This document shows, piece after piece, positions 51,552-61,030 of a stretch of 64,000 nt of DNA; within the stretch, counting starts at the first letter, position 1, and each line of letters starts with the position of its first letter. The stretch lies in assembly GCF_900142175.1 (NCBI RefSeq), contig NZ_FQZX01000003.1, positions 226,089 through 290,088 on the forward strand, written 5' to 3'. Source of the DNA: Maribacter aquivivus. GTDB taxonomy: Bacteria > Bacteroidota > Bacteroidia > Flavobacteriales > Flavobacteriaceae. The position numbers were made by a program, and so were the translations under genes. A model generated the notes under the pieces. The model saw nothing but the letters and a program-made list of their open reading frames with translations. It did no database searches and was not told the DNA's origin.

Positions 51552-53243
51552 ATGTCAGACGATAAGAAGGTAATCTTCTCCATGTCAGGAGTTACGAAAA
51601 CCTATAAAAATGCGAATACCCCAGTTTTAAAGAACATATACCTAAGTTTTTTCTACGGTGCCAAGATCGGTATATTAGGTTTAAACGGTTCTGGTAAATC
51701 TACTTTACTGAAAATCATTGCGGGTGTTGATAAAAATTTTCAAGGTGATGTTGTTTTTTCACCAGGGTATAATGTTGGGTATTTAGAACAAGAACCTGAA
51801 CTAGATGAAAACAAAACCGTTTTAGAGATTGTAAAGGAAGGTGTAGCGGAGACTGTAGCTATTCTTGATGAGTACAATAAGATAAACGACATGTTTGGTC
51901 TTCCAGAGGTTTATGAGAACCCTGATAAAATGCAGAAGTTGATGGATCAACAAGCTCTTTTGCAAGATAAAATTGATGCTGCAAATGCTTGGGAATTAGA
52001 TACCAAGTTAGAAATTGCGATGGATGCACTTCGTACGCCAGATCCTGACAAGAAAATTTCAGTATTGTCTGGTGGTGAAAGAAGAAGGGTTGCATTGTGT
52101 AGACTGTTGCTTCAAGAACCAGAAATTTTATTATTAGATGAGCCTACTAACCACTTAGATGCAGAATCTGTACATTGGTTAGAGCATCATTTAGCACAAT
52201 ATAAAGGAACTGTAATTGCCGTAACACACGATAGATACTTCTTAGATAATGTTGCCGGTTGGATTCTTGAATTGGACAGGGGAGAGGGTATACCTTGGAA
52301 AGGAAACTATTCTTCTTGGTTAGATCAGAAATCTAAACGAATGGCTCAGGAGAGTAAAACGGCTTCTAAAAGACAGAAAACTTTAGAGCGTGAGCTTGAA
52401 TGGGTACGCCAAGGTGCAAAAGGAAGACAGACCAAGCAGAAAGCACGTCTTAAGAATTACGATAAGTTAATGAGTCAAGATCAAAAGCAACTAGATGAAA
52501 AGCTGGAGATTTATATTCCTAACGGACCTCGTTTGGGTACCAATGTAATTGAAGCAAAAGGAGTTAGTAAGGCTTTTGATGATAAATTACTTTACGAAGA
52601 TCTGAACTTTAAATTACCACAAGCAGGTATAGTTGGTATTATAGGACCAAACGGTGCTGGTAAGACAACTATTTTTAGAATGATCATGGGTGAGGAAACT
52701 CCTGATAAAGGAGAATTTGAAACTGGTGAAACAGCTAAAATTGCTTATGTTGATCAAAGTCACTCTAATATTGATCCTGAAAAAACCATTTGGCAGAATT
52801 TCAGTGATGAACAAGAAATGGTGATGATGGGCGGTAAGCAGGTAAACTCTCGTGCTTATTTAAGTAGATTCAATTTTACAGGTAGTGAGCAAAATAAAAA
52901 AGTTAACATGCTGTCTGGTGGTGAGCGTAACCGTTTGCATTTGGCCATGACATTGAAAGAAGAAGGAAACGTTCTATTATTAGATGAGCCTACCAACGAC
53001 TTGGATGTAAATACGTTAAGAGCCTTAGAAGAAGGTTTAGAGAACTTTGCTGGTTGTGCAGTAGTAATTTCGCATGATAGATGGTTCTTGGATCGTATTT
53101 GTACACACATCTTAGCTTTTGAAGGTGATTCTCAGGTATACTTCTTTGAAGGTTCTTTCTCAGATTATGAAGAGAATAAGAAGAAACGATTGGGCGGAGA
53201 CTTAATGCCAAAACGTATTAAGTATAAGAAACTGATTAGATAA
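51552..53243 (+). CDS. ettA: Energy-dependent translational throttle protein EttA (ABC-F)
   Basis: A 563-residue ABC-F ATPase that acts on the ribosomal E site. There are two ATP-binding cassettes: the first has Walker A Gly-Leu-Asn-Gly-Ser-Gly-Lys-Ser (43-50) and signature Leu-Ser-Gly-Gly-Glu, and the second has Gly-Pro-Asn-Gly-Ala-Gly-Lys-Thr and Leu-Ser-Gly-Gly-Glu-Arg-Asn. Between them lies the Lys/Arg/Gln-rich linker arm with Gly-Arg-Gln-Thr-Lys-Gln-Lys-Ala-Arg. Length and full-length similarity fit EttA rather than Uup or a resistance ABC-F. It is followed by a strong terminator. Confidence 0.96.
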   Translation: MSDDKKVIFSMSGVTKTYKNANTPVLKNIYLSFFYGAKIGILGLNGSGKSTLLKIIAGVDKNFQGDVVFSPGYNVGYLEQEPELDENKTVLEIVKEGVAETVAILDEYNKINDMFGLPEVYENPDKMQKLMDQQALLQDKIDAANAWELDTKLEIAMDALRTPDPDKKISVLSGGERRRVALCRLLLQEPEILLLDEPTNHLDAESVHWLEHHLAQYKGTVIAVTHDRYFLDNVAGWILELDRGEGIPWKGNYSSWLDQKSKRMAQESKTASKRQKTLERELEWVRQGAKGRQTKQKARLKNYDKLMSQDQKQLDEKLEIYIPNGPRLGTNVIEAKGVSKAFDDKLLYEDLNFKLPQAGIVGIIGPNGAGKTTIFRMIMGEETPDKGEFETGETAKIAYVDQSHSNIDPEKTIWQNFSDEQEMVMMGGKQVNSRAYLSRFNFTGSEQNKKVNMLSGGERNRLHLAMTLKEEGNVLLLDEPTNDLDVNTLRALEEGLENFAGCAVVISHDRWFLDRICTHILAFEGDSQVYFFEGSFSDYEENKKKRLGGDLMPKRIKYKKLIR

Positions 53244-53259
53244 TAAAGTAGTAATATAG

Positions 53260-53285
53260 AAAAAGCCCGCAATTGCGGGCTTTTT
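53260..53285 (+). terminator. Intrinsic terminator of ettA
   Basis: A perfect 13-bp self-complementary stem AAAAAGCCCGCAA with its complement, ending in a T run. Confidence 0.92.
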
Positions 53286-53291
53286 TAATTT

Positions 53292-53354
53292 CAGCTAACA
53301 GCTAACAGCTAACAGCTAACAGCTAACAGCTAACAGCTAACAGCTAACAGCTAA
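53292..53354. repeat. Nine-copy heptamer tandem repeat CAGCTAA
   Basis: Nine exact, uninterrupted copies of the 7-base unit CAGCTAA lie between the ettA terminator and the stop codon of the metallo-hydrolase gene on the other strand (53357). No copy carries a substitution, which implies recent expansion or slippage. Confidence 0.95.
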
Positions 53355-53356
53355 CA

Positions 53357-54178
53357 TTAATATTCGTCATTAGGATACCAATCTAATTGTACTACCTCAA
53401 TGTCTTGATTGCCGGCATCTACTAATTGCTTAAATTTTACAACATCACTTACATCTGGTTTACCTCTATAGTGATATGGGTATATTTGCTTTGGTTTAAA
53501 ATCTAAAACAGCAGAAGCAGCACTTTCAACTGTCATGGTGTATGGTAAATTCATACATACAAAAGCTTTGTCAATATTTTTTAAAGAACGCATTTCAGGA
53601 ATATCTTCGGTATCACCAGAAAAATAAATTCGCTCATTATCGATATTTAGTACATAACCATTGCCGCGACCTTTTGTATGAAATTTAAGCGCTTCTTTTC
53701 TTAGGTTATACATAGGTATAGCTTCAATCGTAATTCCGGCTAATTTTTTGCTAGTACCGTTTTCTAAAATTTCTAATTGAGATGCATACTTTTCAGGTAA
53801 TTCATCGGCAACTGCTTGTGGTACTACAAATGTGGTATTTGAAGTGTCTAAAGCATCTAGCGTTTCTGCACTTAAATGATCACCGTGTATATCTGTGATC
53901 AATATTAAAGTCGGATTTTTTTGACCATCAAAAGAAGCAACTCCTCCTGTAGGATCAATGTAGATAACTACATCGTTCCATTCGATTACGGCAGTAGCAT
54001 GTTCTATAGGTATGATTTCAATCTCATCAGATTTACGCTCTTTTATGATATCGGTTACTGACTTACTTTCCTCAATTTCTGCTGAAGAATCAATCTCGGT
54101 ATCAGATTGCTTAACTTCTTTACATGAAAAAGCTATGGTTACAGTGAATAGTAAAACAAGCAATTCTTTTATTCTCAT
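53357..54178 (-). CDS. Lipoprotein metallo-beta-lactamase-fold hydrolase
   Basis: A 273-residue MBL-fold hydrolase exported as a lipoprotein (signal ending Ala-Phe-Ser-Cys, residue ~19, followed by a Ser/Glu-rich linker). The metal-binding His-Gly-Asp-His (Asp-Ile-His-Gly-Asp-His-Leu) is typical of the UlaG-like MBL group, as are Phe-Ser-Gly-Asp-Thr-Glu and the final Tyr-His-Tyr-Arg. The substrate is unknown. It would act in the periplasm. The 3' end borders the heptamer repeat, so its mRNA includes or ends next to the repeat. Confidence 0.88.
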   Translation of the reverse strand: MRIKELLVLLFTVTIAFSCKEVKQSDTEIDSSAEIEESKSVTDIIKERKSDEIEIIPIEHATAVIEWNDVVIYIDPTGGVASFDGQKNPTLILITDIHGDHLSAETLDALDTSNTTFVVPQAVADELPEKYASQLEILENGTSKKLAGITIEAIPMYNLRKEALKFHTKGRGNGYVLNIDNERIYFSGDTEDIPEMRSLKNIDKAFVCMNLPYTMTVESAASAVLDFKPKQIYPYHYRGKPDVSDVVKFKQLVDAGNQDIEVVQLDWYPNDEY

Positions 54179-54188
54179 TATGTTACGT

Positions 54189-54647
54189 TTAAAGTGTTAG
54201 TTCCATTTTAATATCGGATCGAAGGTACTCTAAATTATCTTCTAGAGGGATGTTTTTAAATCCGAATTTCTTATATATATGCAGCGCGGTGTCTAATTTT
54301 GTACTTGAGTATAATTCGAGTGTCTCCCAGTTTTTATTTTTAGAAAAAGTAATAGCATAGGATAGCATTTTTTGACCTATCTGCAATCCGTGGTAAGTTT
54401 TGTCTACCGCCATCTTACCTAATTCATAACGATTATCGGTTTTTTTTATCAAAGCAAAGCATCCAACAGGTACATTATTCCATAATCCTATGAAGATAAA
54501 TCCGCCTTTATCAATAATAGTAGATTGACTATGTTCTAATAACTCCTTATCTTTCGCTTCAACCTTGAAATACTCAGTAATCCAAGCGATATTTAAGTCT
54601 TTAAACTTTTGAGTATATTTAGGCTCGTAAGGTACTATGCTAAGCAT
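54189..54647 (-). CDS. GNAT family N-acetyltransferase
   Basis: A 152-residue acetyltransferase. The order Lys-Met-Ala-Val-Asp-Lys-Thr-Tyr-His-Gly-Leu-Gln-Ile-Gly-Gln-Lys-Met-Leu gives the acetyl-CoA loop, followed by Leu-Glu-Leu-Tyr-Ser-Ser and Tyr-Lys-Lys-Phe-Gly-Phe. The substrate is unpredictable. It lies 10 bases upstream of the metallo-hydrolase gene on the same strand and is probably co-transcribed with it. Confidence 0.87.
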   Translation of the reverse strand: MLSIVPYEPKYTQKFKDLNIAWITEYFKVEAKDKELLEHSQSTIIDKGGFIFIGLWNNVPVGCFALIKKTDNRYELGKMAVDKTYHGLQIGQKMLSYAITFSKNKNWETLELYSSTKLDTALHIYKKFGFKNIPLEDNLEYLRSDIKMELTL

Positions 54648-54800
54648 GATTTCTAGTAAATGTTATAGATTTCATCTAAGTTATATCATATATTACAGTC
54701 CTTACCAAGGTTTAGAAATTATTTTAACATTAAAAAATCTAAAATTTGAATTACCACGTATATAAACTGAACAAACAGACACTTTATTAAATTTAAAATT

Positions 54801-55688
54801 ATGACTGAAACAAAAAACAACAATGGCTTAAAAGTTTTGACCGCTCTTTTAGGTGTTGTGCTTTTAGGTACTATCATTTACACAGTAAGTCTTTACCAAG
54901 ATAAAAAGAAGACCGAAGTTGTTCTTTCAAAGGAGAAAGAATTGGTAGTTGAGGATTTAAATAGCTTAAAATCTGAATATGATAAGGCTATTTTAGAGAG
55001 CAATGCTACTAACGAAGAGTTAGTTAGCGCAAGAGATAATATTGCAAAGTATATTGACTCTGTAAGAACTATGAAAGCTGATATTGGATCTTTATCTAGA
55101 TACAGAAGACAAGTTGGTGTTCTTAAAGCTGAAAGAGAGCAATTATTAAAACAAGTTGATTCTTTGACACGTTCAAATACTGCAATTGCAATGCAACGTG
55201 ATAGTACGTATGTTGAATTAGAAAAACAAACTGTTTTTAATGATTCTTTAGTAGTACAAAATACAAACTTAGCTCAAGTTGTTGAGAAAGGTTCTGCGTT
55301 GAACTTATCTAAATTTAATGTTGATGCAGTAAAAGAACGTAACAGTGGTAAATTAGTTTCTACACAAAGAGCTAAAGCAACAGATAAGTTTAAAATCTGT
55401 TTTACTGTTGCTGATAACGTAATTGCACAAGCTGGTGATAGAGAATTTTTTATAGAGGTTTTAGATCCTCAAGGTAATGTTCTTGGTGGTAGCAATTCTA
55501 TGACTAACGATAACGGAGCTTCAATTACTTACAGTAAGCAAACTGGTTTCTATTTTGAAAACAAGTCTTTAGATGTATGTGATTATATCAGTAAGCCTTC
55601 TGGTGATTTCAAAGATGGAAATTACATGGTGAACGTTTATGACGATCAATTAAAATTATTGGGTACTTCTAAATTTATGTTGAAGTAA
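54801..55688 (+). CDS. Membrane-anchored coiled-coil protein of unknown function
   Basis: A 295-residue protein. A cytoplasmic N-terminus of ten residues precedes a membrane segment (about 11-30), a long coiled coil (about 35-160), and a C-terminal beta-rich domain (about 175-295) with Lys-Ile-Cys-Phe-Thr-Val and Val-Leu-Asp-Pro-Gln-Gly-Asn-Val-Leu-Gly motifs. The layout resembles a periplasmic spacer that presents a beta domain. Similar proteins occur in Flavobacteriia without known function. It is monocistronic, closed by a terminator shared with fumC. Confidence 0.7.
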   Translation: MTETKNNNGLKVLTALLGVVLLGTIIYTVSLYQDKKKTEVVLSKEKELVVEDLNSLKSEYDKAILESNATNEELVSARDNIAKYIDSVRTMKADIGSLSRYRRQVGVLKAEREQLLKQVDSLTRSNTAIAMQRDSTYVELEKQTVFNDSLVVQNTNLAQVVEKGSALNLSKFNVDAVKERNSGKLVSTQRAKATDKFKICFTVADNVIAQAGDREFFIEVLDPQGNVLGGSNSMTNDNGASITYSKQTGFYFENKSLDVCDYISKPSGDFKDGNYMVNVYDDQLKLLGTSKFMLK

Positions 55689-55707
55689 AATTACCTTATT
55701 ACATATA

Positions 55708-55737
55708 AAAAATGGCGACCAATTGGTCGCCATTTTT
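55708..55737. terminator. Bidirectional intrinsic terminator
   Basis: A perfect 15-bp self-complementary sequence, AAAAATGGCGACCAA with its complement, between the convergent coiled-coil and fumC genes. Confidence 0.92.
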
Positions 55738-55756
55738 CATTTCTTCTAGTTTGGTT

Positions 55757-57157
55757 TTAGTCTTTTAAACTACCAACCATGTTTTCTGGTTTTACCCACT
55801 CGTCATAATCTTCTGCAGAAACATAACCTAAGTTGATTGCTTCTACTTTTAAGGTTGTACCATTTTTATGTGCAGTATTTGCGATTTCTGCGGCTTTGTA
55901 ATATCCTATTTTAGTATTTAAAGCGGTAACCAACATCAGTGAGTTGTTCAATAATTGCTTGATTACTTCATGGTTTGGTTCAATACCAGCAGCACAGTGC
56001 TCTTCAAAGCTTGCACAAGCATCACCAATTAACTGTGCCGATTGTAAAATATTGGCAGCCATCATTGGCTTAAATACATTTAGTTCATAGTGCCCTTGAG
56101 TGCCACCAACGCTAATAGCGACATCATTACCCATAACTTGAGCACATACCATAGTAAGAGCCTCGCATTGCGTAGGATTCACTTTTCCTGGCATAATAGA
56201 ACTACCTGGCTCATTTGCAGGAATAATGATTTCACCGATACCTGAACGTGGTCCTGAGGCCATCATTCTAATATCATTAGCTATCTTATTTAAAGAAACA
56301 GCCAATTGCTTTAGTGCACCGTGACTTTCAACAATTGCATCATGTGCGGCAAGTGCCTCGAACTTATTTTCTGCAGTAATAAAAGGTAAGCCAGTAAATT
56401 CTGCAATATACTTTGCTACTAAAACATCATAGCCTTCAGGAGTATTTAATCCGGTACCTACAGCAGTTCCACCAAGTGCTAATTCGCTTAAATGCGCTAA
56501 CGTATTGTTTAAAGCTTTTAGACCATGATCTAGTTGTGATACGTAGCCAGAAAATTCTTGGCCTAAGGTTAGGGGAGTAGCATCCATTAAATGGGTACGA
56601 CCTATCTTAACTACATTTTTAAATTCGATGGACTTTTTATGTAATGTATCTCTCAATTGAGTAACACCAGGAATGGTTACTTCAACAATTTTCTTATAAG
56701 CAGCTATGTGCATACCCGTTGGGAAGGTGTCGTTTGATGATTGCGATTTATTTACATCATCATTTGGCTGAATCGTTTTTTCGCCTTCACCTATTACCTT
56801 ACCGGCAATTTCATGAGCTCTATTTGCAACAACTTCATTAACGTTCATGTTGCTTTGTGTGCCAGAACCTGTTTGCCATATTACTAATGGAAATTGGTCA
56901 TCAAGCTTGCCTTCTAAAATTTCATCGCAAACCTGCGCAATTAAATCTCTTTTTTCAGCTGCTAAAACGCCAAGCTCACAGTTAGCGTAAGCTGCAGATT
57001 TTTTTAAATAGGCAAAGCCGTAAACAATGTCTAATGGCATTGAGGCTGATGGACCTATTTTAAAATTGTTACGAGAACGTTCTGTTTGCGCTCCCCAATA
57101 TTTGTCTTTGGGAACTTCGACATTACCCATAGTATCTTTCTCGATTCTAAATTTCAT
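55757..57157 (-). CDS. fumC: Class II fumarate hydratase
   Basis: A 466-residue tricarboxylic-acid-cycle enzyme interconverting fumarate and malate. The family signature [11 protein letters not shown] is present, as are [10 protein letters not shown] and Gly-Arg-Thr-His-Leu-Met-Asp-Ala. Length is usual. The 170 bases upstream to the next promoter show no further gene. Confidence 0.97.
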   Translation of the reverse strand: MKFRIEKDTMGNVEVPKDKYWGAQTERSRNNFKIGPSASMPLDIVYGFAYLKKSAAYANCELGVLAAEKRDLIAQVCDEILEGKLDDQFPLVIWQTGSGTQSNMNVNEVVANRAHEIAGKVIGEGEKTIQPNDDVNKSQSSNDTFPTGMHIAAYKKIVEVTIPGVTQLRDTLHKKSIEFKNVVKIGRTHLMDATPLTLGQEFSGYVSQLDHGLKALNNTLAHLSELALGGTAVGTGLNTPEGYDVLVAKYIAEFTGLPFITAENKFEALAAHDAIVESHGALKQLAVSLNKIANDIRMMASGPRSGIGEIIIPANEPGSSIMPGKVNPTQCEALTMVCAQVMGNDVAISVGGTQGHYELNVFKPMMAANILQSAQLIGDACASFEEHCAAGIEPNHEVIKQLLNNSLMLVTALNTKIGYYKAAEIANTAHKNGTTLKVEAINLGYVSAEDYDEWVKPENMVGSLKD

Positions 57158-57274
57158 GATTGTATATTTTAATGAATCTTAAGTTAACTTATTTTATAAC
57201 TTCAAAAATAAGGTTTACATTTATTTTAATTGTGACAACATTGTTGAGATTATTGAAATTAATTTTGCAGAACG

Positions 57275-57307
57275 TTTGCAAAAAATAATTCGTTTATGGT
57301 ATCTTTG
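57275..57307 (+). promoter_or_regulatory. Consensus Bacteroidota promoter
   Basis: TTTG (57275-57278) and TATCTTTG (57300-57307) are separated by 21 bases, an exact match to the -33/-7 consensus. The 57-residue gene starts 20 bases later. Confidence 0.6.
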
Positions 57308-57327
57308 CAATATATAAGTAATAAGAT

Positions 57328-57501
57328 ATGTTTGATTTTGACCAATATTTAGGATTTTTAGCGTTTTTAACCATATTAACCATTGGTTTTTGGCTAATGA
57401 TGTTTTTGTTATTATTTGTTGTTCCTTACTGGTTAGGAGGTAACATTATAGAGTTATTGAAAGAAAGACGCGACAAGAAAAAAGCCGCAAGAGAAGCATA
57501 A
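57328..57501 (+). CDS. Small membrane protein with basic tail
   Basis: A 57-residue protein with one long or two short hydrophobic segments (about residues 7-38, ending Val-Pro-Tyr-Trp-Leu) and a strongly basic C-terminus rich in Lys and Arg. No family is recognised. It is probably real: it has a consensus promoter, ordinary codon use and its own terminator. Topology with the basic tail in the cytoplasm is expected from the positive-inside rule. Confidence 0.6.
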   Translation: MFDFDQYLGFLAFLTILTIGFWLMMFLLLFVVPYWLGGNIIELLKERRDKKKAAREA

Positions 57502-57513
57502 ATAATACAGTAT

Positions 57514-57543
57514 AAAAAAAGGAGCCTATTGGCTCCTTTTTTT
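57514..57543. terminator. Bidirectional intrinsic terminator
   Basis: A 13-bp stem AAAAAAAGGAGCC / GGCTCCTTTTTTT with a 4-base loop, between the small membrane protein gene and the convergent TonB-dependent receptor gene. Confidence 0.92.
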
Positions 57544-57565
57544 TGTGTTTTGTTTTGTCTGTTTT

Positions 57566-60058
57566 CTATCCTTCAATTTCTTCTCCACCTTCATTGCCAC
57601 CATTTCCTCTAGAACCTCTATTGCGTTCTTTTGGTTGGTTGAAACGATATACAAAGCCCATTGTTATTTGGCGTCTTCTCCATTGAAATTCACTATCTGA
57701 GGTAAAGAACTCTGTTTCTGTATAAGAGCTTCTTTTTCTAGAGTTTAATAAGTCACTTACATTAAGAGATAGTGTACCATTATCACTTAAAATATCTTTA
57801 CTGAATGCCAGGTTCAATGAGAATATTCCGCCATTTTCTGTTTGTGCTGTAGAAGAAGGACCTCTGTAAAAAGCATTCGTTTGCCAATCTACCTTTGCAG
57901 GTAATGAAACTTTAGTACTAAATCTTGCAAACCAACTAGTATTTGTAGTGCCATAGTCAACACCATTAAAGTCACCTTCTGTAGAGAACTGGAAGAAATT
58001 AAAACTAGAATTTAAACGTAACCATTTAGCTGCACTATATAGTACCCCTGCTTCAACACCTATTCTGTCATTAGTAGATAGGTTTATAGGAATAGATCTG
58101 ATGATTTCTATACCATCAGTGGTTGTTTGTCCGGTTTCTTCTTGAACTCTCTCAAAAGAGTCTGTTTCTCTTTGGTAGTAAATAGAGGAAGTTAAAGTTA
58201 TTTTATCCCATCTTTTTAAATAACCCACATCAAAAGCATTTGAAAATGCCGGATTTAAATCTGGATTTCCTTGAAAAATATTTGTTCTACTGGATCTAGA
58301 AGGAAAAGGGTTTACATATCTACCTCTTGGTCTGTTTATTCTTCTGTTGTAGCCTAGAGAGATGTTTTCATTTTCTGCTAATTCGTAAATCAAATTTACC
58401 GTAGGGAAAAGACCTAAGTAGTTTTTATCAAAATTGGCATCTACATCTACACCTAATTGATCTTCTAATTCGCTGGAGTCATAAAGTGAAGTTAGTTCTC
58501 CTTTTAATTGCGTGTTCTCTAATCGAAGTCCTAATAAAAAAGAGAACTTTCCAAACTTATTTCCGTACTGGGTATATAATGCGTTTACATTTTCAGTATA
58601 GGTGAATAAGTTGGTAAGATCTTCATTAATATTAAACTGACCTGTATCTTGATTTAAAGAGTCTAAACGGTAGTCAGTACCTGTTTCTTCAAAAGTACCT
58701 CTATAACCAACTTCAAATTGAGCATCGCCTATAGGTAGTACATAATCTGCTTGTACTAAATATTCAATATCCGTTTCTTTTTCATAAACATTTTCTAAAA
58801 CAATTAAATCATCGTTCGGTAAGGTGTTATTTTCTTGAATAATAGAAAATTTATCTTCATTACCCTTAGAGTACTGAAGATCTACCGTTAATTTCTGACC
58901 ATCTTCATCAAGGTCATTTACATAATTTAATGAGAATTGGTAGTTTTCGTCATCTTCAGTTTCATCTTCAGTTCTAAATGTTTCACTGTTTAAAGCATTA
59001 TTGATAAACCTTTGATTGGTATTACCTGTTTCATCTTCACTATCAGATGTTCTATAAAATACGCTACCGGTAAGAGAGGAAGATTCGGTTAAAAAATATT
59101 CTAAACCTAAATTTGTATTGAAACCTTTGCGCAGCCTATTGTACTCTCTGTCTTCAATAATTCTGTCATAAGTACCAGAAGAGTAGGTGTTGTCATAAAA
59201 CGCATTACCAGGCGCGTCTCTATAATTGTAACCCGTAGTATTGAACAAATTAAATTTATCTGTACGTAAATTGGCATTTACTGAAATACCACTATTAACA
59301 GGGTAGCCTATAGTAGTATTTACCGATCCATTAAAGCCAAGTGTTTTTTCTTTTTTAAGTACAATGTTCAAAATACCAGCGGTACCTTCGGCGTCATATC
59401 TTGCAGACGGACTCGTAATGACCTCAACTTTTTCAATAGCATCTGCAGGTAGTTGTGTTAAGGCATCGGTAGAACCAAAACCAGCAAGGGCAGACGGCTT
59501 TCCGTTTATTAATATTCTAACATTTGCATTGCCTCGTAAACTAATGGCACCTTCAACATCAACATCAACAGATGGTACATTGTTTAGTGCGTCGGTAATG
59601 GTAGCACCACTATTGGTTAGGTCTTTACCAATATTGTAAATCTTTTTGTCTAAGCGAACCTCTACGGTAGTTTTCTCGCCAACGACCTCAACAGCTTCTA
59701 GTTGAGCAACATCTAAAGCCAATTTAACAGTGCCTAAATCTTTTGAGGCTGTTAATGTTTGGTTAGGTAATTTATACGTTTTGTATGAAATATATTCGAT
59801 GGAAACATTATACTTTCCAGGCGTAGTTTCTACCTTGAAGTTTCCATCAATATCTGTTATTCCGCCAGTAATTTTATCTGGGTTATTTACACTTTGTAGT
59901 ACTAGTGTAGCATATTCTAAAGGTAGGTTGTCATCTTTGTCTACAACCTTACCTGTAATAACTATTGGACCTCTTTCCCGGTCTCCCCCCGGTCTTTGAC
60001 TATATGTGTAATTGAATGATAGTGCTAGGAGTAGGAGTAAAGGGAAAAGTTGTTTCAT
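57566..60058 (-). CDS. TonB-dependent outer membrane receptor (OMP_b-brl_3 type)
   Basis: An 830-residue outer membrane receptor. A signal peptide (1-20) precedes a carboxypeptidase-regulatory domain (about 33-115), a plug (about 125-225: Leu-Arg-Gly-Asn-Ala-Asn-Val-Arg-Ile-Leu-Ile-Asn-Gly, then Ile-Thr-Ser-Pro-Ser-Ala-Arg-Tyr-Asp), and a beta barrel of the outer-membrane beta-barrel family 3. There is no SusD partner, so it is not a classic glycan uptake pair. The cargo is unknown. Its ATG directly abuts the stop of the upstream small secreted protein gene. Confidence 0.92.
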   Translation of the reverse strand: MKQLFPLLLLLALSFNYTYSQRPGGDRERGPIVITGKVVDKDDNLPLEYATLVLQSVNNPDKITGGITDIDGNFKVETTPGKYNVSIEYISYKTYKLPNQTLTASKDLGTVKLALDVAQLEAVEVVGEKTTVEVRLDKKIYNIGKDLTNSGATITDALNNVPSVDVDVEGAISLRGNANVRILINGKPSALAGFGSTDALTQLPADAIEKVEVITSPSARYDAEGTAGILNIVLKKEKTLGFNGSVNTTIGYPVNSGISVNANLRTDKFNLFNTTGYNYRDAPGNAFYDNTYSSGTYDRIIEDREYNRLRKGFNTNLGLEYFLTESSSLTGSVFYRTSDSEDETGNTNQRFINNALNSETFRTEDETEDDENYQFSLNYVNDLDEDGQKLTVDLQYSKGNEDKFSIIQENNTLPNDDLIVLENVYEKETDIEYLVQADYVLPIGDAQFEVGYRGTFEETGTDYRLDSLNQDTGQFNINEDLTNLFTYTENVNALYTQYGNKFGKFSFLLGLRLENTQLKGELTSLYDSSELEDQLGVDVDANFDKNYLGLFPTVNLIYELAENENISLGYNRRINRPRGRYVNPFPSRSSRTNIFQGNPDLNPAFSNAFDVGYLKRWDKITLTSSIYYQRETDSFERVQEETGQTTTDGIEIIRSIPINLSTNDRIGVEAGVLYSAAKWLRLNSSFNFFQFSTEGDFNGVDYGTTNTSWFARFSTKVSLPAKVDWQTNAFYRGPSSTAQTENGGIFSLNLAFSKDILSDNGTLSLNVSDLLNSRKRSSYTETEFFTSDSEFQWRRRQITMGFVYRFNQPKERNRGSRGNGGNEGGEEIEG

Positions 60059-60574
60059 TTAGTCGGTTTTAGATTTTTTTCGTTTGTCTTTTTTCTTCTT
60101 TTTATTCTTCTTGATAGTTTTTGAAACACCATCTTTTTGTAGTGCAACAAAAGCTTCATACTTTTCTAATGGCAAACCTGCTTTTAATTCTTCGTCTTGC
60201 CTTTTAGTAATATTCTCATATACCTCAGCCATTTTTTCTGGCGGTAGCTTTAATATTTGAGCTTCTATACGCTCTTGTACATATTTCTTTAAAACAGAAC
60301 TTAATACAGCCTGTTCAAATTCATTTAGTGCAAGCGCTTCAGAAATTCTTGGCATTTCATCATCTACTAATTCTTCGGCAGTTTTAGGTTTTGGTGGTTC
60401 AGCAGGTGTTTGTGCCTGAGGTATTGAACTTCTTTGGTTACCATAACCATAGCCGCCACGTGATCCATAACCGTTATTGCCATAACCGTATTGTGCGTAA
60501 ATTTCAGAACTTCCTAATAGAATTAATAGCAATGCTAATACTTTTAGATTGCTACATTTTATTACGTTTTTCAT
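60059..60574 (-). CDS. Small secreted protein with Gly/Tyr-rich N-terminus
   Basis: A 171-residue protein with a signal peptide (about 1-27). A Gly-Tyr-Asn-rich stretch (about 28-46), a Pro-rich linker (about 50-62), a helical middle (about 65-150) and an extremely basic Lys-rich tail follow. The helical part, with two helix pairs of Glu/Lys/Leu pattern and an Arg-Gln-Asp-Glu-Glu element, resembles periplasmic LTXXQ/Spy-like heavy-metal-response proteins only faintly. Its stop is followed immediately by the ATG of the TonB-dependent receptor, so both act together. Confidence 0.65.
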   Translation of the reverse strand: MKNVIKCSNLKVLALLLILLGSSEIYAQYGYGNNGYGSRGGYGYGNQRSSIPQAQTPAEPPKPKTAEELVDDEMPRISEALALNEFEQAVLSSVLKKYVQERIEAQILKLPPEKMAEVYENITKRQDEELKAGLPLEKYEAFVALQKDGVSKTIKKNKKKKKDKRKKSKTD

Positions 60575-60661
60575 ATGATTAGATTATAAAGTTATACTAT
60601 GGTTTAACTGAAAATGGTTAATACTTTGTTAAGATAATTAACTGGGTAATTATAATGAATT

Positions 60662-61006
60662 CTATTTTAGCAAAGCATCAATGTTCGATGCCGGTCTGCC
60701 AATAACAGCTCTATTGCCTTTTATTATAATTGGCCGTTCTATTAATTTAGGATATGTTATCATAGCGTCTATTAATTCTTCATCTGATAAGGATAGGTTT
60801 TTAAAATTCTCTTTCCAAATTGCTTCAGATTTTCTAACTAGATTTATAGGCTTAATATCTAAACAACTAATAACATTTCTTAGTTCTTCTTTTGTTGGTA
60901 TATCTTCTAAATATTTTACTACTTCAAATTTCTTGCCAGAATCTTCAAGTACTTTAAGTCCTTCTCTAGATTTACTACATCTAGAATTATGATATATTTT
61001 AATCAT
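60662..61006 (-). CDS. ArsC-family (glutaredoxin-type) reductase
   Basis: A 114-residue thioredoxin-fold protein of the ArsC/YffB/Spx superfamily. The catalytic Cys10 lies in Asn-Ser-Arg-Cys-Ser-Lys-Ser-Arg, and the C-terminal Arg-Pro-Ile-Ile-Ile-Lys-Gly-Asn-Arg-Ala-Val-Ile-Gly-Arg-Pro is characteristic. The ArsC branch (arsenate reductase) fits better than Spx, but no ars genes are adjacent, so a general thiol function is possible. The start at 61006 was chosen over one 30 bases upstream, which falls in a terminator hairpin. Confidence 0.85.
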   Translation of the reverse strand: MIKIYHNSRCSKSREGLKVLEDSGKKFEVVKYLEDIPTKEELRNVISCLDIKPINLVRKSEAIWKENFKNLSLSDEELIDAMITYPKLIERPIIIKGNRAVIGRPASNIDALLK

Positions 61007-61030
61007 ACTATTTAATTTTAATACTAGAAA

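Noticed and set aside
53292..53354. CRISPR array
   Set aside because: Units are 7 bases with no spacers; it is a simple tandem repeat.
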